Positions 52,146 through 61,756 of a stretch of 64,000 nt of DNA are shown here, one piece after another (position 1 is the first letter of the stretch; each line of letters opens with the position of its first letter). A program made the position numbers and the translations under genes. Source of the DNA: Tomocerus qinae (Eukaryota > Arthropoda > Collembola > Entomobryomorpha > Tomoceridae); contig CM034549.1 of the NCBI GenBank assembly GCA_020055645.1, forward strand, positions 25,689,930 through 25,753,929, written 5' to 3'. Below the pieces are notes generated by a model. It was given only the letters and a program-made list of their open reading frames with translations, was not told the origin of the DNA and ran no database searches.

Positions 52146-53883
52146 TTTCCCTTTCGTCAACTCGGGCTTCCACGTCCCGATCATTTTTCATCAAGGTAGT
52201 CAAATAACTTTTTTAGATAAATATAAACTCAAAGAAACAAATTAGGATTAGAATTGACCTTTTATGGTATTTGCTTAATTAGGAATAAACTCCCCCAAGA
52301 TTAGAATAAATTTCAAGCTTTATCTGCTTGTTTAAATACTAGTTATGTTTAACATAAGCTGAATGCATTCACAAGACATTACAGCATTGCAGTTTTATCT
52401 AGAAACTCAAATTAAATTAAAATATGGCCAGTCATTCAACTTCGTTAATATTCATGAGCGTCCTTTCGAGCTACTTACGCATTCATGTTCGTTGACTTGA
52501 CATTGTTCAAAGTCAGAATACTAGATAACGAAGCAAAGTTGAAGGTACTAGACTGTCGCCAATAAATTAACATAAACCAATCCGCTTAGCTATGAGAGTT
52601 AGGCAAAGTCCCGAATCTTCACCTTAACATAGACCAAAGTCTATAGATTCAATGGGGCTATTCAAGAAAAATCGAAAATTTTTGACAGAGTTTTGTTTAG
52701 ATGGAAAGGAAACATGACCATTCATAATTTAATTTTAAATAGGAAAAACCGAAAAGAATAATTAATTTTACTGTTATTTTGCATGTAACGAATACCAATT
52801 GCCATGAAAAGCTAGTATAATAATATTACTGTACTATTTCATTATAAGCCAGGGTTTACTCATTAGGATAAATTGCCCCCCTGGTATAATTGACGAAATT
52901 GAAGGTACTTGTTTCCAATGCAATAAAAAATGAAAACCGTATTGGCCAAACAAAACGTGTAGTCGAAAATATTTTTTGAAAGAATAATGAATTAATGTGT
53001 ATGATAATAGCATACAATTAGCAATTCAACCAGAAATATGCGTGTGGGTATAATAATTAATGGCAGTTTATTATGCCGGGGCAACCGAAACCCTACGTAT
53101 ACACTACACATTCCCAATATGATCAAAATTTTGCCCGAAAAACATTTTATATCCCAAAATATGTCAAAAACTTAGCTAAGACCCTAATAATCACTGGAAA
53201 ATTATCCCCCAATGTCGCAAAATAATTTTTGAGTACATAATGAATAAATATCTGTGCACGAGTCAGACCTCGTCACACACAATGCACAAAATAACGAATA
53301 TTTGCCCCAAAAATCAATATTGTTCGCTCGAAAACATATCTCCTAATTAGTAAAATCGCTTTTCATTACTATCAAATTATCCCCAATGCTTGCAAAATTA
53401 ATTTGGACCTCTTTATAAATAATTTCGTGCGCAGTAGTCAACCTAATTGCATCGTCCGTCTCTCACGTAAACAAAAATACTTTTTTGATCAATATTTTCA
53501 CCCCAAGGTAATTAGAAAATGACATAGTTAACACAATTACGATCAAAAGGAACCCATTAGGAATTTAAAATTTGCCCCGAATTATCGAAAATGAAAATTT
53601 TAATGATACTGACGACCTGAGTGACTACTACGGACTACGACACACGACATTTAACCCAAAAAAAATCGATTTTCCGTATTATGCCTTTATCCCGATGTTA
53701 ATTGTATTTATTTTAAAATGATAGAGGACTTACACTGAAGGAATAGGTAACTTGAATCCACCGAAGTCCCAAAAAGTAAAGATGATTCTGAGTCCAATGA
53801 AGTCCAAAAGCAAAGATGATTCACCGTCCTTCCGAAATCCAAAGAATGTTCCTCCTCCCGAAAAAAAATACTGCCCAGCATCT

Positions 53884-54317
53884 TGTCAAATAACAGGTGC
53901 TCTAGGGATGGTTTAGCTCAAAGGTTAGTGCCAGGTACGGTTTATTCGGGATGCAACAATGCTCGGATCCGGAATGCCAATGAAATGCCCAGTGAACCAC
54001 CAACAAATCTTCTCTAGACTCAGGTTTATTGTAATTCTCGAACCCAATACCAAAGCCAGATTCTGTCCAAGCCCGAAGGCCCAAACCAGACTGAATTCCC
54101 AAACCAGATTGTGCAAGTCAGGCGGCCCAAACTAGACTGAATCTTTCTGGCGCACTACCACTAACTACTACTGCTGCCGCATGTCCTTCTCGAAGCATCG
54201 AGAGTTCGCGTCGCAAACTCGAACTCTCATTGGCTCGATGAGTCCAGGCACGGCAGAGTACATTTTAAATATCCTACTACTATTACCTTATAGGTATTAT
54301 ACTACTACAATGTCACA
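53884..54317 (-). repeat. 5' LTR of the non-autonomous element
   Basis: Same length as the other LTR with two mismatches, so the insertion is recent. The small ORFs inside both LTRs are copies of each other and not counted as genes. Confidence 0.9.
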
Positions 54318-55819
54318 ATACCATGGCTTCCTCAGACCAAATTCGGAAGGAATCACACTCTCGAAGTACACAGTGAGAACCATGTAGAGGAAAATGTCAA
54401 AAACTAGCATTCCACCAACAGCCAATATATTTATTTCGTCGACTGCACTAAAAGGCTCGGTTATGGAAGACCATCCGGTAGAAGCTCCTCTGAAATCACG
54501 TCCAAACATAATTTTCAATGCCCAATGGAGAGCCATATTAGGAAGTAATGATGACGCCACTTTCTCTGCCAGTGTCGAAGCAAAAATATCGTCGCTATCC
54601 AACTATCCAAGATAAAAACAATTCCATAATAACTTGTAAGATAAAAGCAAATTGCAACTATTATTGCAATAGTGGGTTTGCCAAAAAACGTTGAGATGAA
54701 AAATAGAGATGCCACAGTTGCTGTTAAGAATAGTATTAGTACTACGAACCACAAAGTGAAATTTACGTATACTATCGCTGCTACACCATAGAAAGAAGCA
54801 AAAAACATAATAGTTATCAATATAAGACTGATTGTTAAAAGAGATAAGGAATCAATCATCCATCCAGTCCAGTGCATCCAATTAGCCAATCCCATCATTT
54901 TCATTAATTCCTTGATTCCTGATTGTTTTTCATGAATGATACCACGGATTATACTTGGAACACATACAATGAAACTTTGAACAATGGCAAATGTTAAAAA
55001 AGTCCCTATGAAATCTGTTACAGATTCAAAATCTTTGTTTCTCTCCTTGGTTCAATTTTTGCATAGATACTCTAGGAACTGGTATGACGACTGATCTTTG
55101 CACCTTTCTTTGAACAATAATTTTGTCCATCAGAATTTGTAAAGCTGTAAAGCCTGATTTCTCATATTTTTCAGTTCGTTCTTTAACTTCTTCGTCTTTC
55201 ACATTTCGACTAATTATAGCTTTCGTAAAAAGATCAATCCCCTTCATACGGATTGTGTAGGTGTAAACTCCCTTCACATTCAACTTGTCGGGGAAAATTA
55301 TTGCGGCCTTGAAATCAGGTGGGTTATTCTGCCAAGAATGTATATCCTTTTCAAGCTGCCCGTTACTTTTATAAGGATATATTTTGACGAAAAAATTAGG
55401 TGTTGGAGACTTCTTGTTAATTTCTTCTAATATAGTCTTAAGGGTGGTCATAGTCTCTTCTGTAGTATAAGTACCTGGTGCATATGCTATTTTTATCCCT
55501 CCATGACTGTCAATTAAAGGCTTTATAAAACTTTGGTTATAACTTGTGTCATCCGGGATGTTGAAAACTTCGAAATGTTGTGTTGGTTTTAAGCCAAATC
55601 CATTTCCAGTTCCGATTCCAAATTTACGTGCCTCAGTTCGAATGTATCCTATTATAAGTCCTAATGTCATTGATACAAATGTTGGATAAGTAATTAGCCA
55701 GGCTGTCGCACAAGGATGTCTTCTCCGGAATAAAAAGTTTTTCCATACAAGCAAATAAATTCTCTTGAATAGATCCATTTTGATTCAAATTAAAACGTAT
55801 CTTGAAAGTTAAGTTACAC

Positions 55820-56054
55820 CAAAGAGCTTTAACTGGGGTGTGGTATCCCTTGGTTTCTCTTCGGCTGTTTTTTCATAAGGAGGGTTCAGTTAGGCACTTT
55901 GCGTGAATATTTATAAGGGACGTTTTTTGTCCCCTTTGCCAGTCTGCAATACAGAATAACATTCATGATAATGTTCATCTAGATTCTGGATAACTTTGCA
56001 TATTAAACAAAGCATCAGAGGCAAGGCTATACACGGCAGGGTATATTGGTATAT
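55820..56054 (+). repeat. Left terminal inverted repeat of the P-type element
   Basis: Matches the complement of 59083-59317 over 235 bp with two mismatches. Confidence 0.92.
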
Positions 56055-56065
56055 GCTATCGAGAA

Positions 56066-58595
56066 ATGGGAAAGAAGTGTGCCATATGTAAGGCCAAGGC
56101 TGGTTCGGGTCAATTCCTTCACAAGTTCCCGAAAAGTGAAGAAATAAAATCAAAATGGATTGAAGTCGCTTCTATGGCCAGAAAAAAGGCTTTTAATCCT
56201 AAACACTTTGGAGTTTGCTCTAAGCATTTTGAGAGTAATTCATACAAATTGGAAACGGGGAAAAAAAGAATGCTCCGGGACTGTGCAATTCCTACATTGC
56301 ACTTAAAATCGGCACAAATATATCGTAATATTACAAATAATGTTATGATGAATTTAATAGTAATTCTCATATGTTAGATAATGAATTAACTTTTCAAAAC
56401 ATTGTAGCTGCTGCTTTTACATTATCTCCTGAAGCATCAATGTATCAGAGTACACTCGAGCAAGAAATCATTAACTTAAAAAGGGAAAATAATGGCCTAA
56501 AACAGCAGTTGGGTAAAAGAAATCGATTGATTGAAGATTTGAGGGAAAAAGTAAAAACTGAATCTGAAGAAATTTACAATGCAATAGGAAAAATCCTTTC
56601 CATAAAACAAATTGAGAAATTGCGTGAAAATTCAAAGGCTTTCGTTCACTGGTCAGCGGAAGATATTGCAAGAGCAGTGGCTCTACACACTGTATCCAGT
56701 TCCGCCTACAAATATTTAAGGAGTGCTGTCATTGGCCACTACCTTCAATATCAACAATCAAAAAGGAGATTTCTTCCATCGAAATGATGCCTGGCCTCTT
56801 AAATCCCGTGTTAAGTGTTCTAAAAGCCGAATTTTTTAATGCAACTCAAATGGAAAGACAAGCAGTACTGGCGTTTGATGAAGCTGAGATAAGCGACGAG
56901 TTGGTCTACGATGAGAAGCAAGATAGAATTCTAGGACCCTATCAGCATGTTCAAGCTGTATATGTTCGAGGATTGTTTTTTGACTGGAAGCAATTAATTT
57001 ATTATAACTTTGACGAGGCATTGACTCCAAATAAATTGAATGAGTTGATCTGTGCAGTCGAGGATTGCGGAATTAACGTAGCTGGTATATGTTGCGATGC
57101 CGGACCAAAAAACCAAGGATTATGGAAATCTCTTTCTATTAATATCGAAAATACCAGTTTTCCGAATCCAGTGACAAAGAACCCAGTCTTCGTGTTTGCG
57201 GATTTCCCCCACCTACTTAAACTTATTCGAAATCATTTATTTGATGACGGCTTTACGCTTGAGGACGGTACATTTGTATCTAAAGAGCTTTTGGAAGAAA
57301 TACTTAAGTATGACAAATCGGAATTAAAAATAAATCACAGACTGACACAAGAGCATCTTAGTGTTAAGGGAAAGGCGAGGCAAAATGTCATAAAAGCATT
57401 TCAAGTGCTTTCTAAATCCACGGCCGCTGCAATGTTGTATATTAATCCAAATAACCAAAAGCAAGCAGATTTTTTCACGCTAATTAATAACTTCAGCGAC
57501 TTAATGAACACAAGAAGGGGCAATGACGATATCAACCCCTACAAATGTCCATATGGGAAACACCTACAGGCACAAAATTCTTTGCTAGATGAGGTTTCGA
57601 ATACTATTCAAACGTTGTACGTGGGGAAAAAGCCGTCGCCTGAAGATCAACCCCAAAAAAGACGTAAAAAAGCTCTGCAGACTTGGCAGAAATATGTCAT
57701 CATTTCGATAAAATCTTTGAAAGGTCTTTTTGGACATATGCAGAAGTCTCCTATAAATGCCAGTTACATCATGACTAAAAATTTGAATCAGGATTTCGTG
57801 GAGAATTCTTTTTCAATTCTACGCAGCCTGGGGGGATTTTACACTAAACCATCGCCTATTGAAGTCATTAGAAGGGCAAAGTCTTTAGCCTTCGGATGGA
57901 ATTTCAAATACACCAAGAATTCTCCTGTTGCTTCTGAAATTACTTCTGTTCGACAAGAGTTTTTAAGCACCCGCATTCTAACGTCGATGAAATATGCTGA
58001 TCCAATTAAAACTGATTGCAGTTTGGATCAAGAAATGAAAGAAAGTCTACAAAAAATTGATCCAACAGTAGTTCCCGTCCCTGATTCCGAGAAAAGACTT
58101 CTTACATCTGTAGAAAAATGTTCCGAAGGGGGAATTGAATACACTGCAGGTTATATTGCCAAACGCGTTCAGGAGAAATATCCTGAGTTTTCTCGCTTGC
58201 ATTCCGAAATGAACGAAAATAATTCAGAATGGCTGAGAGTTCTTTCTCACGGTGGTCTAACAGAACCTTCTAATACATGGTTGGCAGAATTCAAAAAGTT
58301 TGAAGAATATTTCATCACTTATCACAGTGGAATAGGCCAAAATACATTTAATCCAAACATAGGAGTGGTCAAAAACTTAGTTTCTGTATTGCGCCAAGCG
58401 TTTCCATCTGTGCCAGAGGAAGTAGTTAAACTATACGTTCGAACTCGTACAGTGATAAGAGTTAATAATATTAACACTACTATTAGGAACGATAAAATAC
58501 AAAGACAAAATAGGCTACGGGAAGGTCGACAAAACTCATATTTAGTTTCTTATTCAGATGCAAATCTTACTGTTGACGATAATTTACTGCCATAA
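56066..58595 (+). pseudogene. P-type transposase with THAP domain, one frameshift
   Basis: Begins 11 bp inside the left inverted repeat. Residues 1-80 form a THAP zinc finger (Cys5, Cys8, Cys51, His54; Trp31; FP at 21-22; AIPTLHL for the usual AVPTIF), the DNA-binding module of P and THAP9 transposases. A 53-bp GT-AG intron (56324-56376) fits the frame change to a Leu/Lys-rich coiled coil (about 56,450-56,570) and the WSAEDIARAVALHTVS block. Near 56,725 the frame changes again without room for an intron: LRSAV runs out of frame before PLPSISTI, so one base appears lost. Then come the RNase-H-like parts: LAFDEAEIS and GICCDAGPKNQG (acidic residues), FADFPHLLKLIRNHL, and QDFVENSFSILRS (the distal acidic region), ending near GYIAKRVQEKYP. 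Apart from the shift it is complete (603 residues in the last frame), so it is either recently dead or miscalled by one base. Confidence 0.82.
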
Positions 58596-58917
58596 TTGTT
58601 CCAGATAAGAATATTATAGATCTACCAACTAAATTAAGTAATTAATTTAATGTAATAAAGTAAGATGTTTTTAACTTATTTCCTTTCCCGTTTTTCGAAA
58701 GCATAAAAGAATCTATGGAATATAGCTTATGTTTTATATGGACAATGATATATAATTAGAATTTAGAGTGCATGAATTAGAATGTACTTCTTTCAAAATG
58801 ACTTGTTGGTACTTTGCAGATTTCGCATCCTACTAATCTGTAACTGCTTTGGAATTGCCCATTAATTTATTTGTCTCTGAGTTGTCACAGGCAGGTTGCA
58901 TTTAAGCTTGATAATTA

Positions 58918-59082
58918 AAGCTCCTCCGAAGCATTGAATTGACCGTTGACCATGATACCCAAACAAGAGCTGCGTACGATTCACACTCATCCACTTTTTC
59001 ACAAATCGTCGTTTTTATCGGTTTTATCTATTCGGTATTGCGGACTGAAAACTGTGGCATGAATTCTTTTTGCCTCCGCAGT
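58918..59082 (-). pseudogene. Captured ABCA exon fragments inside the P-type element
   Basis: Two pieces of the last ABCA exon (NBD2 region). Positions 58,918-58,999 match the intact gene around 36,610-36,690 (shared 'agctcctccgaagcattgaa' and 'ttgaccatgatacccaaac'). Positions about 59,040-59,082 match around 37,442-37,484 ('ctgtggcatg.a.tcttt', 'cctccgca'). The roughly 750 bp between them in the gene are missing. Similarity is roughly 80% by eye. Coding sense is minus, antisense to the transposase. Confidence 0.8.
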
Positions 59083-59317
59083 ATATACCAATATACCTTG
59101 CCGTGTATAGCCTTGCCTCTGATGCTTTGTTTAATATGCAAAGTTATCCAGAATCTAGATGAACATTATCATGAATGTTATTCTGTATTGCAGACTGGCA
59201 AAGGGGACAAAAAACGTCCCTTATAAATATTCACGCAAAGTGCCTAACTGAACCCTCCTTATGAAAAAACAGCCGAAGAGAAACCAAGGGATACCACACC
59301 CCAGTTAAAGCTCCTTG
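59083..59317 (-). repeat. Right terminal inverted repeat of the P-type element
   Basis: Inverted partner of 55820-56054. The ABCA-derived piece ends right at its inner edge. Confidence 0.92.
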
Positions 59318-59364
59318 AGTTACACATTCGATGTCAACGCCAACTTTTACTTATGCCAAATCAA

Positions 59365-59480
59365 GATCTTGGACTAGCACAAGGCGGGCTAAATTTCTAT
59401 AGTGACGCTTGTTTTGCTTATAGACAGGTGGTGAAAGGACCTTTATATCGGTGGACAAACTCTGGGACAAAAATATGAAT
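59365..59480 (+). repeat. Dispersed repeat, copy 2
   Basis: Shares 'ctagcacaaggcgggctaaa', 'tttctatag', 'acaggtg.(t)gaaaggac' and 'ggacaaactctgggac' with the inverted copy at 60830-60960. Confidence 0.65.
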
Positions 59481-59572
59481 TTTTGTCCCAGCAGTCCCGT
59501 CCCCATCTTAGATTCCTTGCATGCGTATTTCACATATTAACAGGCGTCTATGGCTCATTGCTGGAATTGGCG

Positions 59573-59790
59573 ATGGTTAGGCGGTGTGCTGTCAAGTGTT
59601 GCAAAAATTTAAAAGGTAGCCCTTCTGCTACAGTATTTTATTTTACAAGCGTACAGGAAGAATGCATGGTTGGATTTTGTGCTTTGTTGCGGATCGAGTT
59701 TTTAAAGCGAACATCGATCAAGCGTCAGCGATCAGTTAAAGCGTCTGTAAATTGCATTTTATCTTTATATGATTTTATTATTCCGAGTTT
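59573..59790 (+). pseudogene. Decayed THAP-domain fragment
   Basis: MVRRCAVKCCKNLKGSP reads like a THAP start (Cys at 5 and 9), followed by FYF in the FP region. In another frame at about 59,745 VCKLHF matches the Cys-x2-His-Phe of the domain. Stops and shifts lie between. It may be the head of another P-type element or a THAP gene relic. Confidence 0.45.
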
Positions 59791-60339
59791 GCGGTGGCTC
59801 CCGGCTAAAAAAATCAATTTTTTCGTGGAACTTCCTCAGTCAAATATCTAGGCTTTTCAGTTAATGGATTTCAGATTGAACTTCCTCAAGAAGTTCGCTG
59901 TGCTTAATAGGTTTACATGCGGTCAGGTCAATGAGTTTGGAGGAACTGAGAATGAGACTATGAGGATCATGAACATTAAGCAACTTCCCATTGCCCCGGA
60001 GCTGAGGCTGGAGTATGGACTCCGGAGATTTGGCACCTGCCCCGCCGCCCCGCTGCCCAGTGAGAATCGAGTTGGAGTGGAGTATGAACGAGGACAAGTA
60101 GGGAACGAGAATTTCATTATTTATTTATTTCTGAGACCCATTGCAGTTAAGCTCTCAGAATTTCCACCTCTAGGTATATTATTTAGAATCGTACTTTAGC
60201 ATTAGGGACTTGAAATTGTCAAAAAACGAGGTTAAAGTCTCTTTTCATTGGTGGATGCATTTTGCCTTTAACCAATGGGATTGCAGATTTCCATGATTGC
60301 AATTGTTGCTTGTTCCATTGCATAGAATGCATCGGCTGT

Positions 60340-60665
60340 CAGGGACCGATTCCTACGAGAGAATTACTCCTAAAAGACTACTCCTAAAGGATTCCTTAAA
60401 AGTACTTCCTCCAATGCAATAACTGATTGTTTTTAATGATTTTAGAGTTGCCCTTTATACTACATCTAATCGTGACTATTCGATTGGTTTACAAATCAGT
60501 TTAATTTTCATTATCTTTAATGTTAGTTAACTGTTAAGACAATTTTAAGCCGTTATTGCATGATGAAGCTGCACTGGACATAGTATTACCTGGCTTTAGG
60601 AGTCCTTTAGGAGTAAAGTCTTTTATGAGTGATTCCCTCGTAGGAGTCGTTCCATGTAACCGATT
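60340..60665. mobile_element. Probable MITE of about 320 bp with imperfect inverted ends
   Basis: Left end 'cgattcctacgagagaatta' and right end (inverted) 'cgactcctacgagggaatca', each followed inward by '(a)aaagact.(t)actcctaaagga'. Both ends sit next to 'gcatcg/cgattgcatcg'. No ORF. Confidence 0.5.
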
Positions 60666-60829
60666 GCATCGTGAGTTTAATTTGTTCAAAATTTTACGTT
60701 AATCTCGATACATAGGTATTAAGTACTTCAAATTAATTTGGAAACTAAATGACTATCAATTTGTATGGTATCGCTATGATCATTCGAATGAAAATGAGTT
60801 CCTAACTGAATTTGGATATTGATACCATG

Positions 60830-60960
60830 AGCTGGGACGATCCGTCCCAGAGTTTGTCCGTATCATTTCAATGGTAATATAGAGTCCTTTCCTCACCTGT
60901 GTATCTACGATAAATGTATTGCTATAGAAATTAAGCCCACCTTGGACTAGCATTATTATG
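60830..60960 (-). repeat. Dispersed repeat, copy 3 (inverted)
   Basis: Reverse complement matches 59365-59480 along its length with gaps, including 'ggacaaactctgggac'. Confidence 0.6.
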
Positions 60961-61756
60961 AAGTAATGAAAAACGTGGTAACCACAGAATTCAGGCATCA
61001 ACTCGATTTCTGACCTCGGTCAAAAGTTTCGACTCAAAAAAACTCATTTTTATTGGTGGAAACTTTTGGTCATTAGACAATAAAATTACAGATTTCCATG
61101 ACAAAAATTTTATATGATTTCCAAAAGGCATTCAAAGGGGCACCGACACCATTCGAATTTCGAAAAACAATGTAGGTTCCCAGTAGGTTCCTAATGTTAG
61201 CCGAAACCCACATTCTAACCCAACCGACACACTAAAGATGTATAGTTCAAACCGTTCAAACTACCCCTGGTTTATGAAAATCATCGAGCATTTTAGACGA
61301 AACTGACATGTCAATGTAAAATACTCGATGATTTTTAAAAACCAAATTAAATAAGGTGAGATAATCTATATATTTGTATAGATACCATGAATAGGGAATA
61401 TTATGCACTCATGGTAAGGAATAAGTGTATACATTATATTAGAAGGAATAGTCTTCGTAGACAGGAACCGAAATAAGGAACAGCGTGATTTAATGCTACA
61501 TACTTACATATAAAGAAAAATTAAGGTTTTATTGTGGTATTTATCTTTGAAACATAATTCTAAAAATATTTCTGTAAATATAAATTTCTTTTTGACTGCA
61601 CTCATTACATTACAATAGCAAAGTATGGAAAGTCAATGCACATTTATAACTTTTGCAGTAAAATCACCAAGAATTGCTGTGTAACATGTAACGTACACAT
61701 TTTCCATAAATCTATTTTCAACATTTTAAAGACACATTAAAGCATTTTTCTGGAAA

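Larger units (their letters stand above)
48287..54317 (-). mobile_element. Young non-autonomous LTR retrotransposon (LARD-like), 6,031 bp
   Basis: Two 434-bp LTRs (48287-48720 and 53884-54317) differ at two bases and begin and end TG...CA. The 4-bp target ATAC is duplicated at 48283-48286 and 54318-54321; the intact ABCA paralogue has the unfilled site (GGTAATACCATGG at about 40,830). The minus strand is the likely sense: a purine tract CGGGGGA abuts the LTR at 48721, and the LTR read on minus holds TATTTAAAA and later AATAAA. The 5.16-kb interior has no gag, protease, reverse transcriptase, RNase H or integrase; it is AT-rich with several short tandem repeats. A 4-bp target fits Ty3/gypsy-type integrases. 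No clear primer-binding site was found after the 5' LTR. It must have been moved by another element's proteins. Confidence 0.88.
45600..55778 (-). pseudogene. Decayed ABCA transporter copy split by an LTR element
   Basis: Minus-strand paralogue of the intact ABCA gene. Pieces in order are the N-terminus and TMD1 (55778-54318), TMD1 end and NBD1 (48286-47650), and TMD2 exons at about 47,575-47,450, 47,363-47,047 and 46,060-45,600. Damage seen: a frameshift at about 55,050; an 8-bp tandem duplication (TTGGATAG) at about 54,600 that shifts frame; the LTR insertion after KPWYY; a one-base loss at about 47,935 after KSVG; a deletion of roughly 40 codons at about 47,825 that removes the ABC signature LSGGQ; a large deletion after AEGKLQ that joins NBD1 to unrelated sequence; a stop in place of Cys after IENNR at about 47,118; and loss of all of NBD2. 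Walker A GHNGAGKTT and Walker B DEP survive. It cannot make a working transporter. Its many indels predate the young LTR insertion or accumulated in parallel. Confidence 0.9.
55820..59317 (+). mobile_element. P-type DNA transposon with 235-bp inverted repeats and captured ABCA sequence
   Basis: A 3,498-bp element flanked by the 8-bp duplication AGTTACAC (55812-55819 and 59318-59325), the size P elements make. The inverted repeats 55820-56054 and 59083-59317 are both 235 bp and differ at two positions; they start CAAAGAGCTTTAACTGGGG and CAAGGAGCTTTAACTGGGG. Inside are a THAP-domain transposase (56066-58595, plus), an AATAAA at 58654-58659, and about 165 bp of ABCA-like sequence (58918-59082) abutting the right repeat. 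Drosophila P elements have 31-bp inverted repeats, so the arms are unusually long. The element sits 42 bp upstream of the start codon of the ABCA pseudogene. Confidence 0.88.

Noticed and set aside
58918..59082. ABCA-like piece as ordinary flanking pseudogene DNA
   Set aside because: It lies inside the P element, left of a complete 235-bp terminal repeat and its 8-bp target duplication.
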